Shown here in pieces: positions 48,344-61,900 of a stretch of 64,000 nucleotides of DNA. The first letter of the stretch is position 1, and the number at the start of each line of letters is the position of its first letter. The notes under the pieces were generated by a model. That model saw only the letters and a program-made list of their open reading frames with translations. It had not been told where the DNA came from and ran no database searches. Both the position numbers and the translations under genes were made by a program. Source of the stretch: a bacterium (GTDB taxonomy: Bacteria > Vulcanimicrobiota > Xenobia > Xenobiales > JADMJV01); assembly GCA_018266105.1 (NCBI GenBank), contig JAFEBA010000013.1, positions 18,354 to 82,353 on the forward strand, written 5' to 3'.

Positions 48344-49936
48344 ATGTTGCGAAAATTCCTGGGAGTCGGTGTTTGCTCCCTGATCCTGTTGACTCGGGTG
48401 GGCTGGGCTCAGCCCGCTCCTGGGGCGAGCGAGGAAGCTCCCTCGACTCAGGGTCCGTCGGCTGCGAGCGTCAAAGTGACTGACTTCCTTGTCGACGGCA
48501 ACACGCTGCTGAGCAACGAGGAGCTGCAGGCGGTGTTGGCCCCCTATAAAGGCCAGGATTTGACATTCCAGGGCTTGCGCGATCTGGCTGACAAGTTGAC
48601 CGAAGCCTACAATAAGAAGGGCTACTTCACTGTCCGGGCTTTCTTGCCTGAGCAGACTGTGCGCGGCGGGCAGGTCAAGTTTTTGGTCACCGAGGCCAAA
48701 AAAGGCACCGTGACCTACCAGGGCAACGAGAACTACAGTCGTGAGTATATCCAGTGGATGATGGAACCTGCTCTGCAGGAGGATTACCTGAACAAGGATG
48801 ACGTTGAGCGCCAGATTTTGTTGCTCAACGAAAGTATGGGTCTGAAGGCCAGCACCATTCTGGAAGCCGGAGAGAAGCCGGGCACGGTCGATTTGACTGT
48901 CAACAGTGAAGAGAAAAAGCTGCAGCGCTTTACTCTCGATTATAACAACTACGGCTCTCGTTTTACCGGCTACGACCGCCCGGGAGCTTTGATCGAGTTG
49001 GGCAACCTGACTGGCAACGGTGATAAGCTGAGTTTGCGGGCCATGCGCAGCGTTACCTCCCAGGGCGTAACCCTGCTCAATGCCAACTACTCGATTCCTG
49101 TCTCCAATGAAGGGACCCGGCTTTCCTTTCTTTACAGCAACTCGGCCTTCGCCGTGGGTCGCGAGTTGCAGGTGTTGGACCTACGTGGTGATGCGCAGGT
49201 TTATGGTGGCTTCGTCAGTCATCCTTTTGTGCGTAGCGCCAAGGCCAACGTGGACTTTAATGGCGGTATCTTGTTTCAAGATATCAACAACAGCGTTTTG
49301 GGTACTCCCATCGGTCGAGACCGCCTTCGCGAGTTGATTCTGGGTGTGTCTGGAGATTGGTCGGAAGACGATGCGCGTAACTTTTTCAACTTTCGTCTGA
49401 CTCAGGATACGGGACGTTTGCTGGGCGGTTTGTCACCCAATGACGCCTTCAGCACGCGCCAGGCCGGTGGAGGCTTTTCTAAGGTCAATATGGACTTGGG
49501 CCGCATCCAGAAGGTCAGCGAACAATCTTTCTTTATCTTGCGAGGTTCGCATCAGTTTGCCCTGGCCCCGTTGCCTACGGCCGAGCAGTTTTCGTTAGGC
49601 GGGCCCGACAGCGTACGCGGCTATCGTCAGGCGTCCTATCTGGGCGATGGCGGCTACAATCTGAGCGCGGAATTTCGCTACAGTCCCATCCAAGATCATC
49701 TCGATCTCTTTCAAGTGGCCGCCTTTTTGGACCACGGCGGAGCCTATCTAAAGCGACCACAGCCCGGCGAGATTCCCAATGTGAGCGCCACCGGCGCTGG
49801 CGTGGGCGTTCGCTTCAAGCCAACCGACAATATGGTGATTCGCGCCGACTTGGGTTATCCCATCGGGGACAATGCCATCACTCGCCTCCAGGGTAAACAC
49901 CTGGTGCCCTACATCTTTTTTAGTAACACGTTCTAA
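48344..49936 (+). CDS. TpsB/ShlB-type outer-membrane transporter of a two-partner secretion system
   Basis: 530 residues from ATG 48344, preferred over GTG 48335 because of its spacing from GGGTGG and because it gives a clean signal peptide (MLRKFLGVGVCSLILLTRVGWA). A ShlB-type POTRA region lies at ~44-200 (VTDFLVDGNTLLSNEELQAV). It is followed by a 16-strand-type barrel with the conserved loop motif SVRGYR at V424-R427 and a C-terminal aromatic residue (FFSNTF). TpsB proteins carry one large beta-helical TpsA protein across the outer membrane. The adjacent gene, 20 bp on, is that partner. Confidence 0.93.
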   Translation: MLRKFLGVGVCSLILLTRVGWAQPAPGASEEAPSTQGPSAASVKVTDFLVDGNTLLSNEELQAVLAPYKGQDLTFQGLRDLADKLTEAYNKKGYFTVRAFLPEQTVRGGQVKFLVTEAKKGTVTYQGNENYSREYIQWMMEPALQEDYLNKDDVERQILLLNESMGLKASTILEAGEKPGTVDLTVNSEEKKLQRFTLDYNNYGSRFTGYDRPGALIELGNLTGNGDKLSLRAMRSVTSQGVTLLNANYSIPVSNEGTRLSFLYSNSAFAVGRELQVLDLRGDAQVYGGFVSHPFVRSAKANVDFNGGILFQDINNSVLGTPIGRDRLRELILGVSGDWSEDDARNFFNFRLTQDTGRLLGGLSPNDAFSTRQAGGGFSKVNMDLGRIQKVSEQSFFILRGSHQFALAPLPTAEQFSLGGPDSVRGYRQASYLGDGGYNLSAEFRYSPIQDHLDLFQVAAFLDHGGAYLKRPQPGEIPNVSATGAGVGVRFKPTDNMVIRADLGYPIGDNAITRLQGKHLVPYIFFSNTF

Positions 49937-49956
49937 GGAAACCGAGGAAACACGCC

Positions 49957-52900
49957 GTGAAACTGGGGAAACTGAGCAATACCGCATTGGGATTCGCCTT
50001 GTTGGGTCTGTCAGGAGTGGCTCACGCCAATCCTGAAGGGCCTCAGGTGCAGCACGGGCAGGTGGATGTCACCGGCCTGGGAAGCTCGCTGGTGCAGGTA
50101 CTGCAGCAATCGCCAAGCGCCATCGTGAACTGGAACCAGTTTAGCGTGGGCGCCAACGAAATGGTGCGCTTTCTTCAGCCCGGGCAGAGCGCGGTCATCC
50201 TCAACCGCGTAGTCGGTCAGAATCCCTCGGATATTTTGGGTCAAATCCAGGCCAACGGCGCGGTCTGGCTGATCAACCCCAACGGCATTCTCTTTGGTCC
50301 CGGCTCTCAGATCAACGCCGGCAGCTTCCTGGCTTCCACCCTCAATATTTCCAACGAAGATTTCCTGGCCGGGCGCTTTAATTTTGAGCAGATGAAGAAC
50401 CCGACCACAGGCTTGCCCCAGGACCTGCGCTCGGTCGTCAACCAGGGCACGATCACCGTGACCGATGGCGGTTACGCTGTGCTGATGGCCCCCACCGTGC
50501 TCAATCAAGGTCTGGTGATCGCCAATCTGGGTCGGGTGGTGATGGGAGCCGGCGAGAAAGCCACTCTCAGCTTCGATGCCGGCAAACTCATCAATTTCCG
50601 GGTGGAGGGAATGACGGGAGAACCCGGCACGGTGGTCATTCCCCAAACGGCCGTCAGTGATCTGCTTTCGCAGGTGATCAAGAATGAATCCGTGGTGGAG
50701 GCCGGCCGTCTGGTTCCCAATGCCGATGGCAGCGTGGCGCTGGTGCACGGCAGCGGTGTGCTGGTGCACGAAGGCCGCACCCAGGCCGACGGCGCCGCCG
50801 GCCAGTCGGCCGGTTCGGTGAGTCTGGAGGCCGCTCAATCCGTGGTGGTTGGGCCGACCTCCAGGGTCAGCGCCGCCGGCCACGGTGAGAACTCCGACGG
50901 CGGCAGCATCCGCATCAATTCGGACCGCATGACGGCCATCAGTCCCGGCGCACAGTTGACGGCAGCCCAGGGTGACACCGGTCGTGGCGGCTTCATCGAG
51001 ACCTCCAGTAAAGGGGCCGCCTGGCTGCAGGGCAATGTCAATGTCGGTCGGGGGGGCACCTGGCTGATCGATCCGCGCTTCATCAACATCATCAACGGCT
51101 CGGGTGGCACGGCTGACGGTGCGCTACCGACCGTGAGCGGTGGAACGGGCACCCAGACCGTCTCCGAAACGGCCCTGCAGGGCGTGGGCGCTGGTTCCAG
51201 CATCATTCTTCAGGCGGATGACACCATTACCGTCAACGACATCGCCGACAACCTGATCAATCTGACCAGCGGCACCTCGATTACGTTTACGACCACCTCG
51301 GGCAACTTCGTCTTCGCCGATCCCAACGATGCCATCCAGGTGAGTGGCGCCGGCAATCTGAACTTGCAAATCGGTCAGGATATTTTCCTGGGCCACCTGG
51401 TTTCCACCGGTACGGGCACTGTTTCCATGCAATACGGCGGCTCTGTCTTTGAGCAAGGTGGAGCGCCCGCCATCCGGGCCGATAACATCGCCTTTAACTT
51501 GCAGAGCGGTGCCCAGCCCTTAAATCTTGACATCGCCGGATTTACCGGCTCGCACCCTATCACCTTGAACTTGACCACCGTGGGGGGAACCGCCTTGAAC
51601 CTGGCCGACGGCGGCTCGAATCTGATCCTGACGGGAGCGGGCGCCCTCTCCACCACGGGCACGGGCTATCGCACCGGCATCACTGGTGGCACCAATGTGA
51701 CCTTGAGCCGGGACAACAACGTGGACATCGGCACTACCCAGGTTGGCAACTTTAACCTGAACACCACCGGTGGCACGGTCACCTCATCGGGCCTGCTCAC
51801 CACCACCAACGCCAATTTCACCCTCTCGGCGGGCTCGTTAGGCACGGCCGGCACTCCCATCAGCACGGCCGCCGGCAATATCACCGTGACCAAAACCAAC
51901 GCGGGCAACGGCGTCTTTATTAATGAACTGGACGGTCTGAATCTGCTGGACGTGACCCTCAACGCCGGCAATTTCCAGGCCACCGGCAATGGTTGGAACG
52001 TCAACTTCAGCGGTGGCCCCCGCACCCTGACCGGTGACCTGACGGCGGGCGGGGGCGTGGCCGATTTCCGGCTGCGCGATACCAGCAACAACAATATCCA
52101 GATCGGCGGCTTGACCGGCAATCTGGTGACCCTGGCCTCGGGCAACACCGCCAACACCAGCGGTGGCAGCATTCTGATGTCTGGCTCCACGGCCGTAACC
52201 GCCACCCAGCTGGTTTTAACCACCGGAGGCAACGGCCAGACCATTGGAACGGTTGCAGCCCCCATTCTGGTCGGGCCCGGCGCACGCCTGACCACTGGCC
52301 AGCGTAATGGCCAGATCCACGTGCGCGGAGCCTCGGGCAGCACGCTGGACCTGAGCAATACCGGCCTGCTCTCCACGACAGGAACGCCGGGTGCCGATTT
52401 CAGCAGCTGGATCGTTCGAGAGTTTTCCACTCGAACCATCACCTTTGGACCCGGCGGAGTCGGGTCCGCGGCCAGCCCGCTGACCACTTTCCAGCTGATC
52501 AGCGCGGGTGATGTCTTCAGCGATACGGGCGTCCTGCCCGACATTTTCGCTCAGTTCGTCACTCTGCGAGGGGCCAATATTGGCACCGCCGGCAATAACA
52601 TTCTGGTGGCGCTGCAGGCGGGTGGAGTGCTGGACGCTTTCGGCACGTCCAGCACCTTCGTGACCATCGTCGACAACGTCGGTGCCCTGCAGGACCTGGC
52701 CAACTGGGTGATCAACACCGGCGGCAACAGCCAGATCACGGCCAACAACGGCGTGGTGAACGTGACCGGCAACAACGCCTTCACCACCACCGGCATCACC
52801 ACCACGGGCGGCACCCCGGCCGTCAATGTCAGCATCCAGGGCAGCACCGTCACTTTAGGCAGCGGTGCCACGCCCTTCAGTGTCACCGATAATCAGGGGG

Positions 52901-55900
52901 CCAGCGACTCGCGGGTGGTCGTCAATGGCACCACCATTAACGGCGGCGTTGCCGGCAACGACCTGGTCACCCAGAACACCAATGTGCGCCTGACCAGCGG
53001 CACCGGCGGCATCACGCTGGACACCTCCACAACGGGCGGGAATTTGACTCTGGAATCGCTCGACACCGGGGCAGGAGCGATTACCCTCACAGAAGCCTCT
53101 ACGCTGGCGGGCCGGGATCTGACGGTGCGCACCACTGGAGCCAGCGCGGCCACGGTCAACTTTGCGGGTGGCGGAAGTGTTAATGTCGGCGCCACTGTGA
53201 GCTCGAACGCAGGCGGATTGGCCAATCTGCACCTGGAGAATACGGCCGGCAGCTATACCATCGATAACATCGCGGCGGCGGCGGCCAATGTGACTCTGTT
53301 CGCCACCGGCAATGTGGTGGAGAATGGCGACCCGGGCGTCGACGTCACGGCCAGTAATCTCTACGTGCAGTCGGGAGGTAACGTCGACCTGGACGTCGCC
53401 TTGACTGGAGCTTTCGCCGGCAACCTGACCGGCAACCTGAATCTGGATACCCCGGGAGCGATCCGGTTCGATGGCTCGGCCATTTTTCCGGGAGCCACCA
53501 ACTTCAACGGGGCCACTCTGCCGGGTGGCACCTTTGCGGGCGGCAACGCCGTGGTCAACGCCACCGGAAACTACCTTAGTGGCTTCATGCAGGCCGGCGG
53601 GAATGCCAGCGTGACGGCCGCCTCGATCATTGACGGCATCGACAATCCCACCTCAGGCAATCCGCCTCTCAACTGCCCGGACATCGTGGGCAGCACCATC
53701 ACGCTGACCACGACCGGCACCATCGGTGTGGGCGGAGCGGGCACGCTGGAAGTGGACGCCCTTAACCTGGTGGTCAACAACGGCGGCACCGCCAACGTGA
53801 ATGACTGCAACACGCTGAGCAGCGCCACCGTCAACACCAACGCTCAGGACTGGAGCATCGGCACCAACAACGGGGCTCAGACCATTCAGGTCGCGGCCGG
53901 CACGATGTCCACCACCGGCGGCGTTCCCGCCATCGGCCGTGTCACTTTGAACGACGCTCGCGCGGCCGGTAACAACATTACCCTGGCCAATGTCGATATG
54001 ACCGGCAACCAGTTGAGCATCAATGTGCCCAACGCCGGAATTCAGGATGACTCGGTCCAGACGACTCGAGTATGCGCCGCCAATCTCACTCTGCAGGCCG
54101 CCACCGGCATCGGAGGCAGCGGAGCGAACCAGGACATTGATACCTGCGCCACCGGATTTTTGACCACCAATGTGACGACAGCCAGCGCACCCACCATCTT
54201 CTCGCAGCGCGACGCCGGCGGGGCTTTGACCGTGGGTCCGGGCAACTATACGGCCATCACCAATGACGGCATCATCACCGGTCGCTGGTCGGGCAGCACC
54301 TACGATCTGAATGCAGCTGGCGGCCTGAACATTAGCAGCACCGGCACCGGCGTGTCCTTGACCCGAACCAGCGACATTGTGCTGGGCACCGCCAATGTCT
54401 CCAATGCCCAAAATATCGAGCTGGTCTCCACGACTGGCGCGGTTCTTGACGACAACACCGATGGTGGCTTCGCACAGCCCGACGCCACCATCGATATCGT
54501 GGCCGCCAATGGCCGCCTGCGGGGGACCAGCGTCGGCACCGCCGCCAATCCCATCGAGTACACGATCAACGGGACCATTGACGCACAATCCAGCACCAGC
54601 GGCGTCTTCCTGGCCTCGGGCCAGCGCACCGAACACCTGGTTATCAATACTCCCGGCCAGGACTACCAGGTCAGCTTCCTGGGCGCCGACAGCGGCGCGG
54701 CCGCCAACGTCTCCTTCGTCAGTGGCTCGCTGACTCAAACCGGCAACGCCGGGGGCACCGACATCAGTCTGACCAACCGGGGTGGCGGCGCTTTCAACGA
54801 CGTCACCATCGCCAGCGCCGTCAACAACTCGGTCGCCGGAGGTCAGGCCGAGTTTATCGATATTCAGGTTCAGCAGGGCAGCATCTTCCGCACCGGCCCC
54901 ACTTCCAGCGTGATTTCTGACAACGTTTCCTTTGGCTCGGCCACCGGTTCGATCGGCACTGCCGCCAATCCCATTCTGACCACCTCCACCAATCTTTGCG
55001 CTTCCACCCCTGCGGCCGGCCAGAGCATCTTCATCAACGAGGCCGACCAGCTGCAGAACCTCTTGCTTTACTATAATAAGCCTTCTGGAAACGCGACCGC
55101 GGAAGTTGCCGTCAACTGGCTTGACGCTGCAGGCAACCCTAACTCGCTGACCGTTGCACCCGCCACCGGCGCGCTCAACGGCCGGGGCAACGATACCAAC
55201 GCCTACCTGACCAACGGGGCCGTGGACCCGGCCAACACCGTGGCCGGAGGCGATATCCGGGTGGGGCGCTATACCAGCGGCACTACCAACCCCGGCAATA
55301 CCACTTCGCTGACGCTGCGCGCCCGCGGCGGCGGCAGCATTCTCGATCAGGCGGCGGATGGCTTCAACGATAATCTGGGCCAGACCAACTTCGATATGGG
55401 AGGAGCCAGCAGCCTGATCTTGACGGCTGAACGCGGAAGTATCGGCACCAACGCCAACCCTGTCGAGATTTCCAACTCGGTCATCAGCGCCTTCACCCCC
55501 TTCTCGGGCGCCAGCTCGGGAACCATCTCCCTGCATGGAGTGGGCGCGCTGGTCACCGACACGATTACTTTCCAGCAGGTCTATGCGGGCGGCGGCGCCC
55601 TTTCGGGCGTGCCCGTGTGCGCGGCCAACGTCTTCGTCCCGCCCACCCAGACCCAGGTAGCCGGTCTCTCGGGCAACGGCAACGTGCAGATTTCCAGCAA
55701 TGCCACCATCCGGGCGGTTGACGTCCAGGCCGGGACCAGCGGCAACGACGTGGACGGCAACGTGCGACTCATTTCCCGTGGCGGCGGCGACATCCAGGTG
55801 GAGAGCGTCAAGGCCATTGGCGACGCCATCCGTGTGGAGACCAATGCGGGCGGCAACGTGATCGATTTGAGCCCGGCCACTCGGAATGCAAACTTCAGCG

Positions 55901-58900
55901 CCCGCGATCTGATCCTGGGCATGGCTGGAGCCGGTAATTTTGGTGCGCCGTTGGCCAAGCCCACCCTGAATGGTATCATCGACGTGTCGGTCGAGAACGT
56001 GGACGGAACCATCGGAGACGGCGGTCTCTATTTGCACGCACTTTCGGCCGTGACCCTGGGGGGTACGGGCTTACAGGTCAACGACAACACGGCCGGCACG
56101 CCCGAGCCTGTGCTGGTCATTGCGGAAGGCACCACCACCATCGGCTCCATGGTCGCGCGGGTCAACAATGACGCCAACAGCCCCATCGGCGCCCGCGTCC
56201 ACGTCGAGACTCGTAACGGCACCGACCTGCTGGTGGGCACGGTGGATGCCGGTTCCAGCGGCTTCGTCGGCCTCTTTGCCGGCCTGGACAGCGCCCAGTT
56301 GGCCGCCAACAATCTGGTGGCCCGCACCACCGCCACTCTGGAAGACACCAACGCCGGCGCCAACAATGTCATCGCGGGCAATGTGACTCTTGTTGCCGGC
56401 GGCGGCATTGGTGAATTCGACGCGGCTGGCGCCAACACCAACTTCTTCGAAATCAACGCCAACAGTATCGCTGCCTTTACCACGGCCGGTAGCATCCGGG
56501 TGGAGAATCTGTCCGCGGGAACCACCACCATCGACTGCATTACCGACGCGGTCTGTATGGCGCCTTACAACGTATGCGGTCTGACCGCCACCGGCGCGGG
56601 AGGCAACATTATTCTGCGCTCTCAGGGTGATGTGATCATTAATCCGGCCGTCAACGCCGCCACAACCCCCATTAATGCCAATAATCTGGTCTGCATTCAG
56701 TCGGTCACGGGCAGCATTCTCGACAATAACACCGTCTCGGCTCTGGATATCAGGGCTGACAAGATCGGCCTGATCGCCAACACCAACGTGGGCAACCCGG
56801 CCTCGGCCTTCAACGCCCCCGACCACTTTGTGGAACTGGACGCCAACCTGCTGGCGGGCCGCGCCGGCAATGCCTTCAATATCGACGATCCCAACGGCTA
56901 TACGGTGGGCGACCTGACGCCCTTCGGCTGCCCGGTCAGCGGCATCACCTCGGGAATGATCTGCCTGGCCAACGAGACCGGTACCGTCACCATCAGCACC
57001 CCGGTTACGGCCAGCAGCATCGTGGCCATTTACGGCGGGCAGGACGTGGATATTCAAAACACCGTGTCCGTGACCGGCGCGGGCGGGACCCTGAGTGTGC
57101 GCGCCGGGCGTGATATCCTGGACAATCGGGCCGCAGCGGGTGCCGATTTGACGGCCGACAATCTGGTTCTGCTGGCCGGACGCAACGCCGGGGCGGTGGG
57201 CAATCCTATCGAGATTGACGCCAACACCTTTGCCGGTCAGGCCGGCACGGCGATCAACAACATCCTGGCCGTGACCGACCTGGGCAACAATGTGGCTGGA
57301 GCGGCCAGTCCCAACCTGACCCTGGGAACCCTGACCACCATCCAGTGCACTCCCTCCGATCCGCCGGTAGTGGTCCGTGGTGCCCAGTCGGATGTGGTCT
57401 GCCTGGATGCCTCGGCTGGCAGTCTGAATACGAATACTGTCGCCAACGCCCCCATTGTGGGCACCACCGTTTCCTTGAATGCGCAGACTGACGTCAATCT
57501 GCAGCAGAGCGTCAGCGCCGCCAATCTGGCCTTCATCAACGCTCGTAACGGTTTGATCAACGACACCAGCGGCTCGGCCACGCCCGTGACGGCGGCGACC
57601 GTCGGACTCTTCCAGGGCGCCAACGCTCCACTGGTCATGAACGTGGCCGCCAACACTCTGGCCGCCCACAGTGGCGGCTCCCTGACCGTTACGGATGCTG
57701 ACGGTTTCACCGTGGGCAACGTGACCGACCCCTGCACCAATACGGTGGTGACGGGCGTCTCGGCCACCGGTGATATCTGCCTGGCCGCCACGGGAGCCTC
57801 GGGAGGAATCGCGGTTGCGGAGGACGTGGTCACGACCGGTGGCAATGCGGCCGTTGGAGCCGCCGGCGACATCGCCTTCAGCAATCGCGGCCGGGTGCGC
57901 GCCACCGGCGCCAACAGGCGAGTCAGCCTGCAGTCCTCGGGTGGAAACATCGTGGACAACCGGACGGCAGTGACCTCAGAAGTGGCCGCCAGCGAGGTGG
58001 TACTGCGAGCCCAAAACATCGGCGCTCCGGCCGGCAGTGACGGAGCCCTGGAGATCGACGCCGCCACCGTGGCCGCCCAGGCCACCAGCCCCACCGGCAC
58101 CGTACGTCTCAATGACCTGAGCGGCGATCTGGTGATCGGCACCCTGAACACCCTGACCTGCGGTCCCAATTCTCCCGTGGTCACGGTCAACGGGGTGACC
58201 TCTCCCACCGTGACCTGCGTCAACACCACCGGCAATCTGGACGTGCAGCAGCCTGTGACGGGAAATACCATCAGCCTGAGAGCGGGCGGGAACATCAACC
58301 TGGCTCAGACCCTTACGGCCAGCGGAGCCAATAGCTTTGTGGGTCTGGATGCAGGTGGAACGATCGTGGACGCCAACGGCACGGCCAACACCGACGTAAC
58401 CGCCAACAACGTGCTGCTGGCCGCCCGCGGTGTAACCGGCGATGTGATCCTTACCATCGAAGCCGATACGGCGGCGGCTGTGGCGGGTCGTGACATCAAC
58501 ATCAGCGACCCGACAGGACTGACCATCGCCTCGCTGACCGACCCTTGCTTTGCAACCACTGTGACCGGCGCGACCGCCACTCGCGACGTCTGTGTGGCCG
58601 CCCTGGGGGGCGACCTGATTGTGGATGAAGAGATGACCGGTCGCGACGTCGGGCTTTTTGCTCGGGACAACGTCAACCTGAGGGATGCCGGAGCCGTCAC
58701 CAACGGTCAGGTCAGAGCGACTCGGACTGCCAGCATTGTGGCCAGCACCGGCGCGATTCAGGACAACCGCGCCAGCCTGACCCCCGAGCCAGACGTGACC
58801 GGCGGTTCAGTGGTCCTCAGCGCCGGGACCAACATTGGAGCGGCCGGCGACGCGCTGGAAGTGACCGGCGGCAGACTGGCCGCTCGGGCCAACAATGGCA

Positions 58901-61900
58901 TCGTCAATCTGGAGCAGATTGGCAATGATGTGACCGTCACCGCCATCAATACCCTCAACTGCGGTGCTCCTGCCGCGCTCATCACCGGCGTGTCGGCCAC
59001 TGGCGACGTTTGTCTGGCCTCGCGTGCCAACAATCTTAACATCAATCGGGATGTCAGGTCGGAAACGGGCGACGTGGCGGTTGCTATCGGTGGCAACGGT
59101 AGTCTCTTCTTTAACACGGGGGCCACCGGCCAGGTCCGTGCCGACCAGGCGGGACGCACCGCCAGTATTTCAGTGGGGGGAGCCATTATTGACGACGGCC
59201 GCCCGCAGGGCACAGTCGATGTGCAGGCCACCAACGTCGTCATGCGCGCAGGCAACAACATCCAGGAACGTACGGGTCTGGCGCTGGGACTGGATGCAGA
59301 CAATCTGGCGGTTCGCTCGGGCAATCGCATCAACTTGAATGACGTTTCCAATGGCTTCGTGGTGACCACCCTCAACACCATCGCCTGCGGACCCCAGGCG
59401 GCGGTGCGAACCGATGGCGTGGTTGGGCAGAACGATGTTTGCCTGGCGGCCACCAATACCGGCGACTTGATTGTCGATGAAGAAGTGCGATCGATTAACG
59501 GCAGTCTGGGCCTCTTTGCCCAGGGCAGCATCAACCTGCGCGACTTGGGAACCAACACGGATGGCCAGGTTCGGGCCAACATCCGGGCCAGTCTGGTGGC
59601 TAATACCGGCGCCATTATAGATGGCCGCACGGGTACCGCCGCCGCCGACGTGCAAGCTCGCGACGTCGTTTTGCGAGCCGCCACCGATATCGGCACGGGC
59701 AACAATCCCCTGGAAATTAGTGGCAGCAACCTGGCCGCTCGCGCCAACAACGGCGTGGCCAATCTTAGTAACGCGGCTTTCGGCGTGAACGTCACCAGCC
59801 TGGTGCTCGACACCTGTGGCGGAGTTCCCACCAATACCCGGATCGATGGCGTGACCGCTACCGGCGATGTTTGTGTGGCGGCCACCACCGGGACCCTGAA
59901 CGTGCTCGAAGATGTGGCTTCCAGCGCTGGCAACGTGGCTCTATTTGCCAACAACGACATCACTCTGAACAACGGCACCAATACCAACGCCCAGGTGCGC
60001 AGTGATGCAGCCAACGGCTTTGCCAGTCTGGTGCCCAGACTCGGCAGTATCGTGGACAACCGTACAATCGGACCTGCCGCCGACATCCAGGCTACCAATG
60101 TCGTCATGAGAGCCTTCAACAACATCGGAGCGGCGGGCAATCCGCTGGAGATCGAGGCCACCAACCTGGCGGTTTCGGCCCTCAATGGTTTGGCCAACCT
60201 GACCGATGTAAGTGGTGGTGTAACGGTGACCAATCTGGTCACCCTGAACTGTGGCACCGCTCCAGTCCCCATTAGCGGCGTTTCAGCTGCTGGAGACGCT
60301 TGCCTGGCGACTACCGGGGGCGGTAGTGTGAACATCCTCCAGGATGTGTCCTCGGGCACAGGCGTGGCGGCCGTCTATGCCGACCAGGACGTCAACTTCA
60401 ACAGCACCACGGCCGCGGGCCAAGTCCGCGGCAGCACCGCCGCCAGTGTGGTGGCGGGAGCGGGCGCCATCAACGACAATCGGGCTGACGCCACGCCGGA
60501 CGTGCAGGCGACCAACATCGTGCTCAGTGCCGGCACCAGTATTGGTGGGGCCACCAATCCCCTGGAAATCGATGCCACCAATCTGGCCGCGCGCGCCAAC
60601 AATGGGCTGGCCAACATCACCGACCTGGCAGGGGGCGTCTCGGTTGGACAGTTAACCACCGCCAATTGCGGCGTAGCACCCATTACCGTGACCGGCGTCA
60701 GCGCCACGGGCGATGTGTGCCTGGCCGCGACCGGAGTGTTTCTCTCGCTCGATATCGTTCAGGATGTTCGGGGTGCGAACGTCTCGCTCTTCTCCCAGAG
60801 TCGTATTTTCTTCAACGGGACGGCCACGACGGGCCGGGTGGTGGCCACTGCCGCCAATGGCCGGGCCAGCGTGGTGGGTCAGGCCGGTGTGAATGACAAC
60901 CGCGACGCTGACGCCAGCGCGGACATTACGGCCCGCGATATCGTGGTGGTGGGCGGTCAACTCGGCAACAGCGCCAACGCCATTGAGATCGATGCGACCA
61001 ATCTGGCTGTGCGCGGCGGAGGCGGCGGCGCCAACTTTAACGACATTGCGGGTGGGGTTACGGTGACCACGCTGACCGCTTCGGACTGTGGCGGCTTCAA
61101 CAATACCACCCCGATCAGCGGGGTGACTGCGACCGGCTCGGTCTGCGTGGCTGCCACCAACGGTGGCTCGGTCACTCTGCTCAATGACGTGAATGGCGCC
61201 AGCGCGGCCGTCTACGCCGACCAGGATGTGATTTTTGCAGGCACGGCGACGACCGGGGTTGTCAGTGCTGCTCCTCCAGGCTTCCGCGTCAGCGTGGTGG
61301 CCAACGCTGGATCGATCGTGGACAATCGAGATGCTGATGGCAGTGCCGATGTTCGGGGAGGCGATATTGTGCTGGTGGCTGGCAATGGCATCGGCACCGG
61401 AACCAATGCTCTGGAAGTAAGCGCTACCAATTTGGCCGCTCGGGGCGGGGCTGGCGGAGCCAATCTCAACGACATCACAGGTGGTGTCACCATCACCAGC
61501 GTGACCACGATCGCTTGTGGCAACCTGCCGGCCACTCAGATCGACGGGGTGACAGCCACCGGGGACGTGTGCGTGGCCGCCACCGGCGGCGGCAGCACGA
61601 GCATACTCCAGGATGTGGCTTCCGCAGCAGGCGTGGCGGCCGTCTACGCCGACCGGAACGTGACCTTCGATAGTGTTACCACCGCAGGCCAGGTGCGCAG
61701 CACCACGACCGCCAGTGTGGTAGCCGGTGCTGGCTCGATTGCCGACAACCGGGTCGACGCGAGTGCCGATGTGCAGGCGGCTGACGTGGTTCTGAGCGCC
61801 GGTGCCAATATCGGAGCTGGCAATGCTCTGGAACTCAACGCAACCAACCTGGCCGCTCGCGCCAACAATGGCGTGGCCAACCTCAGCGACTTGACGGGTG

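Noticed and set aside
53653..56037. Very long open frames on the minus strand within the tpsA region (up to ~794 codons), and many shorter ones to 64 kb
   Set aside because: They mirror the Gly/Ala/Thr/Asn-rich repetitive tpsA frame, whose GC-rich codons lack reverse stops. The plus frame has a signal peptide, TPS domain and partner gene; the minus frames show no domain, start site or operon logic.
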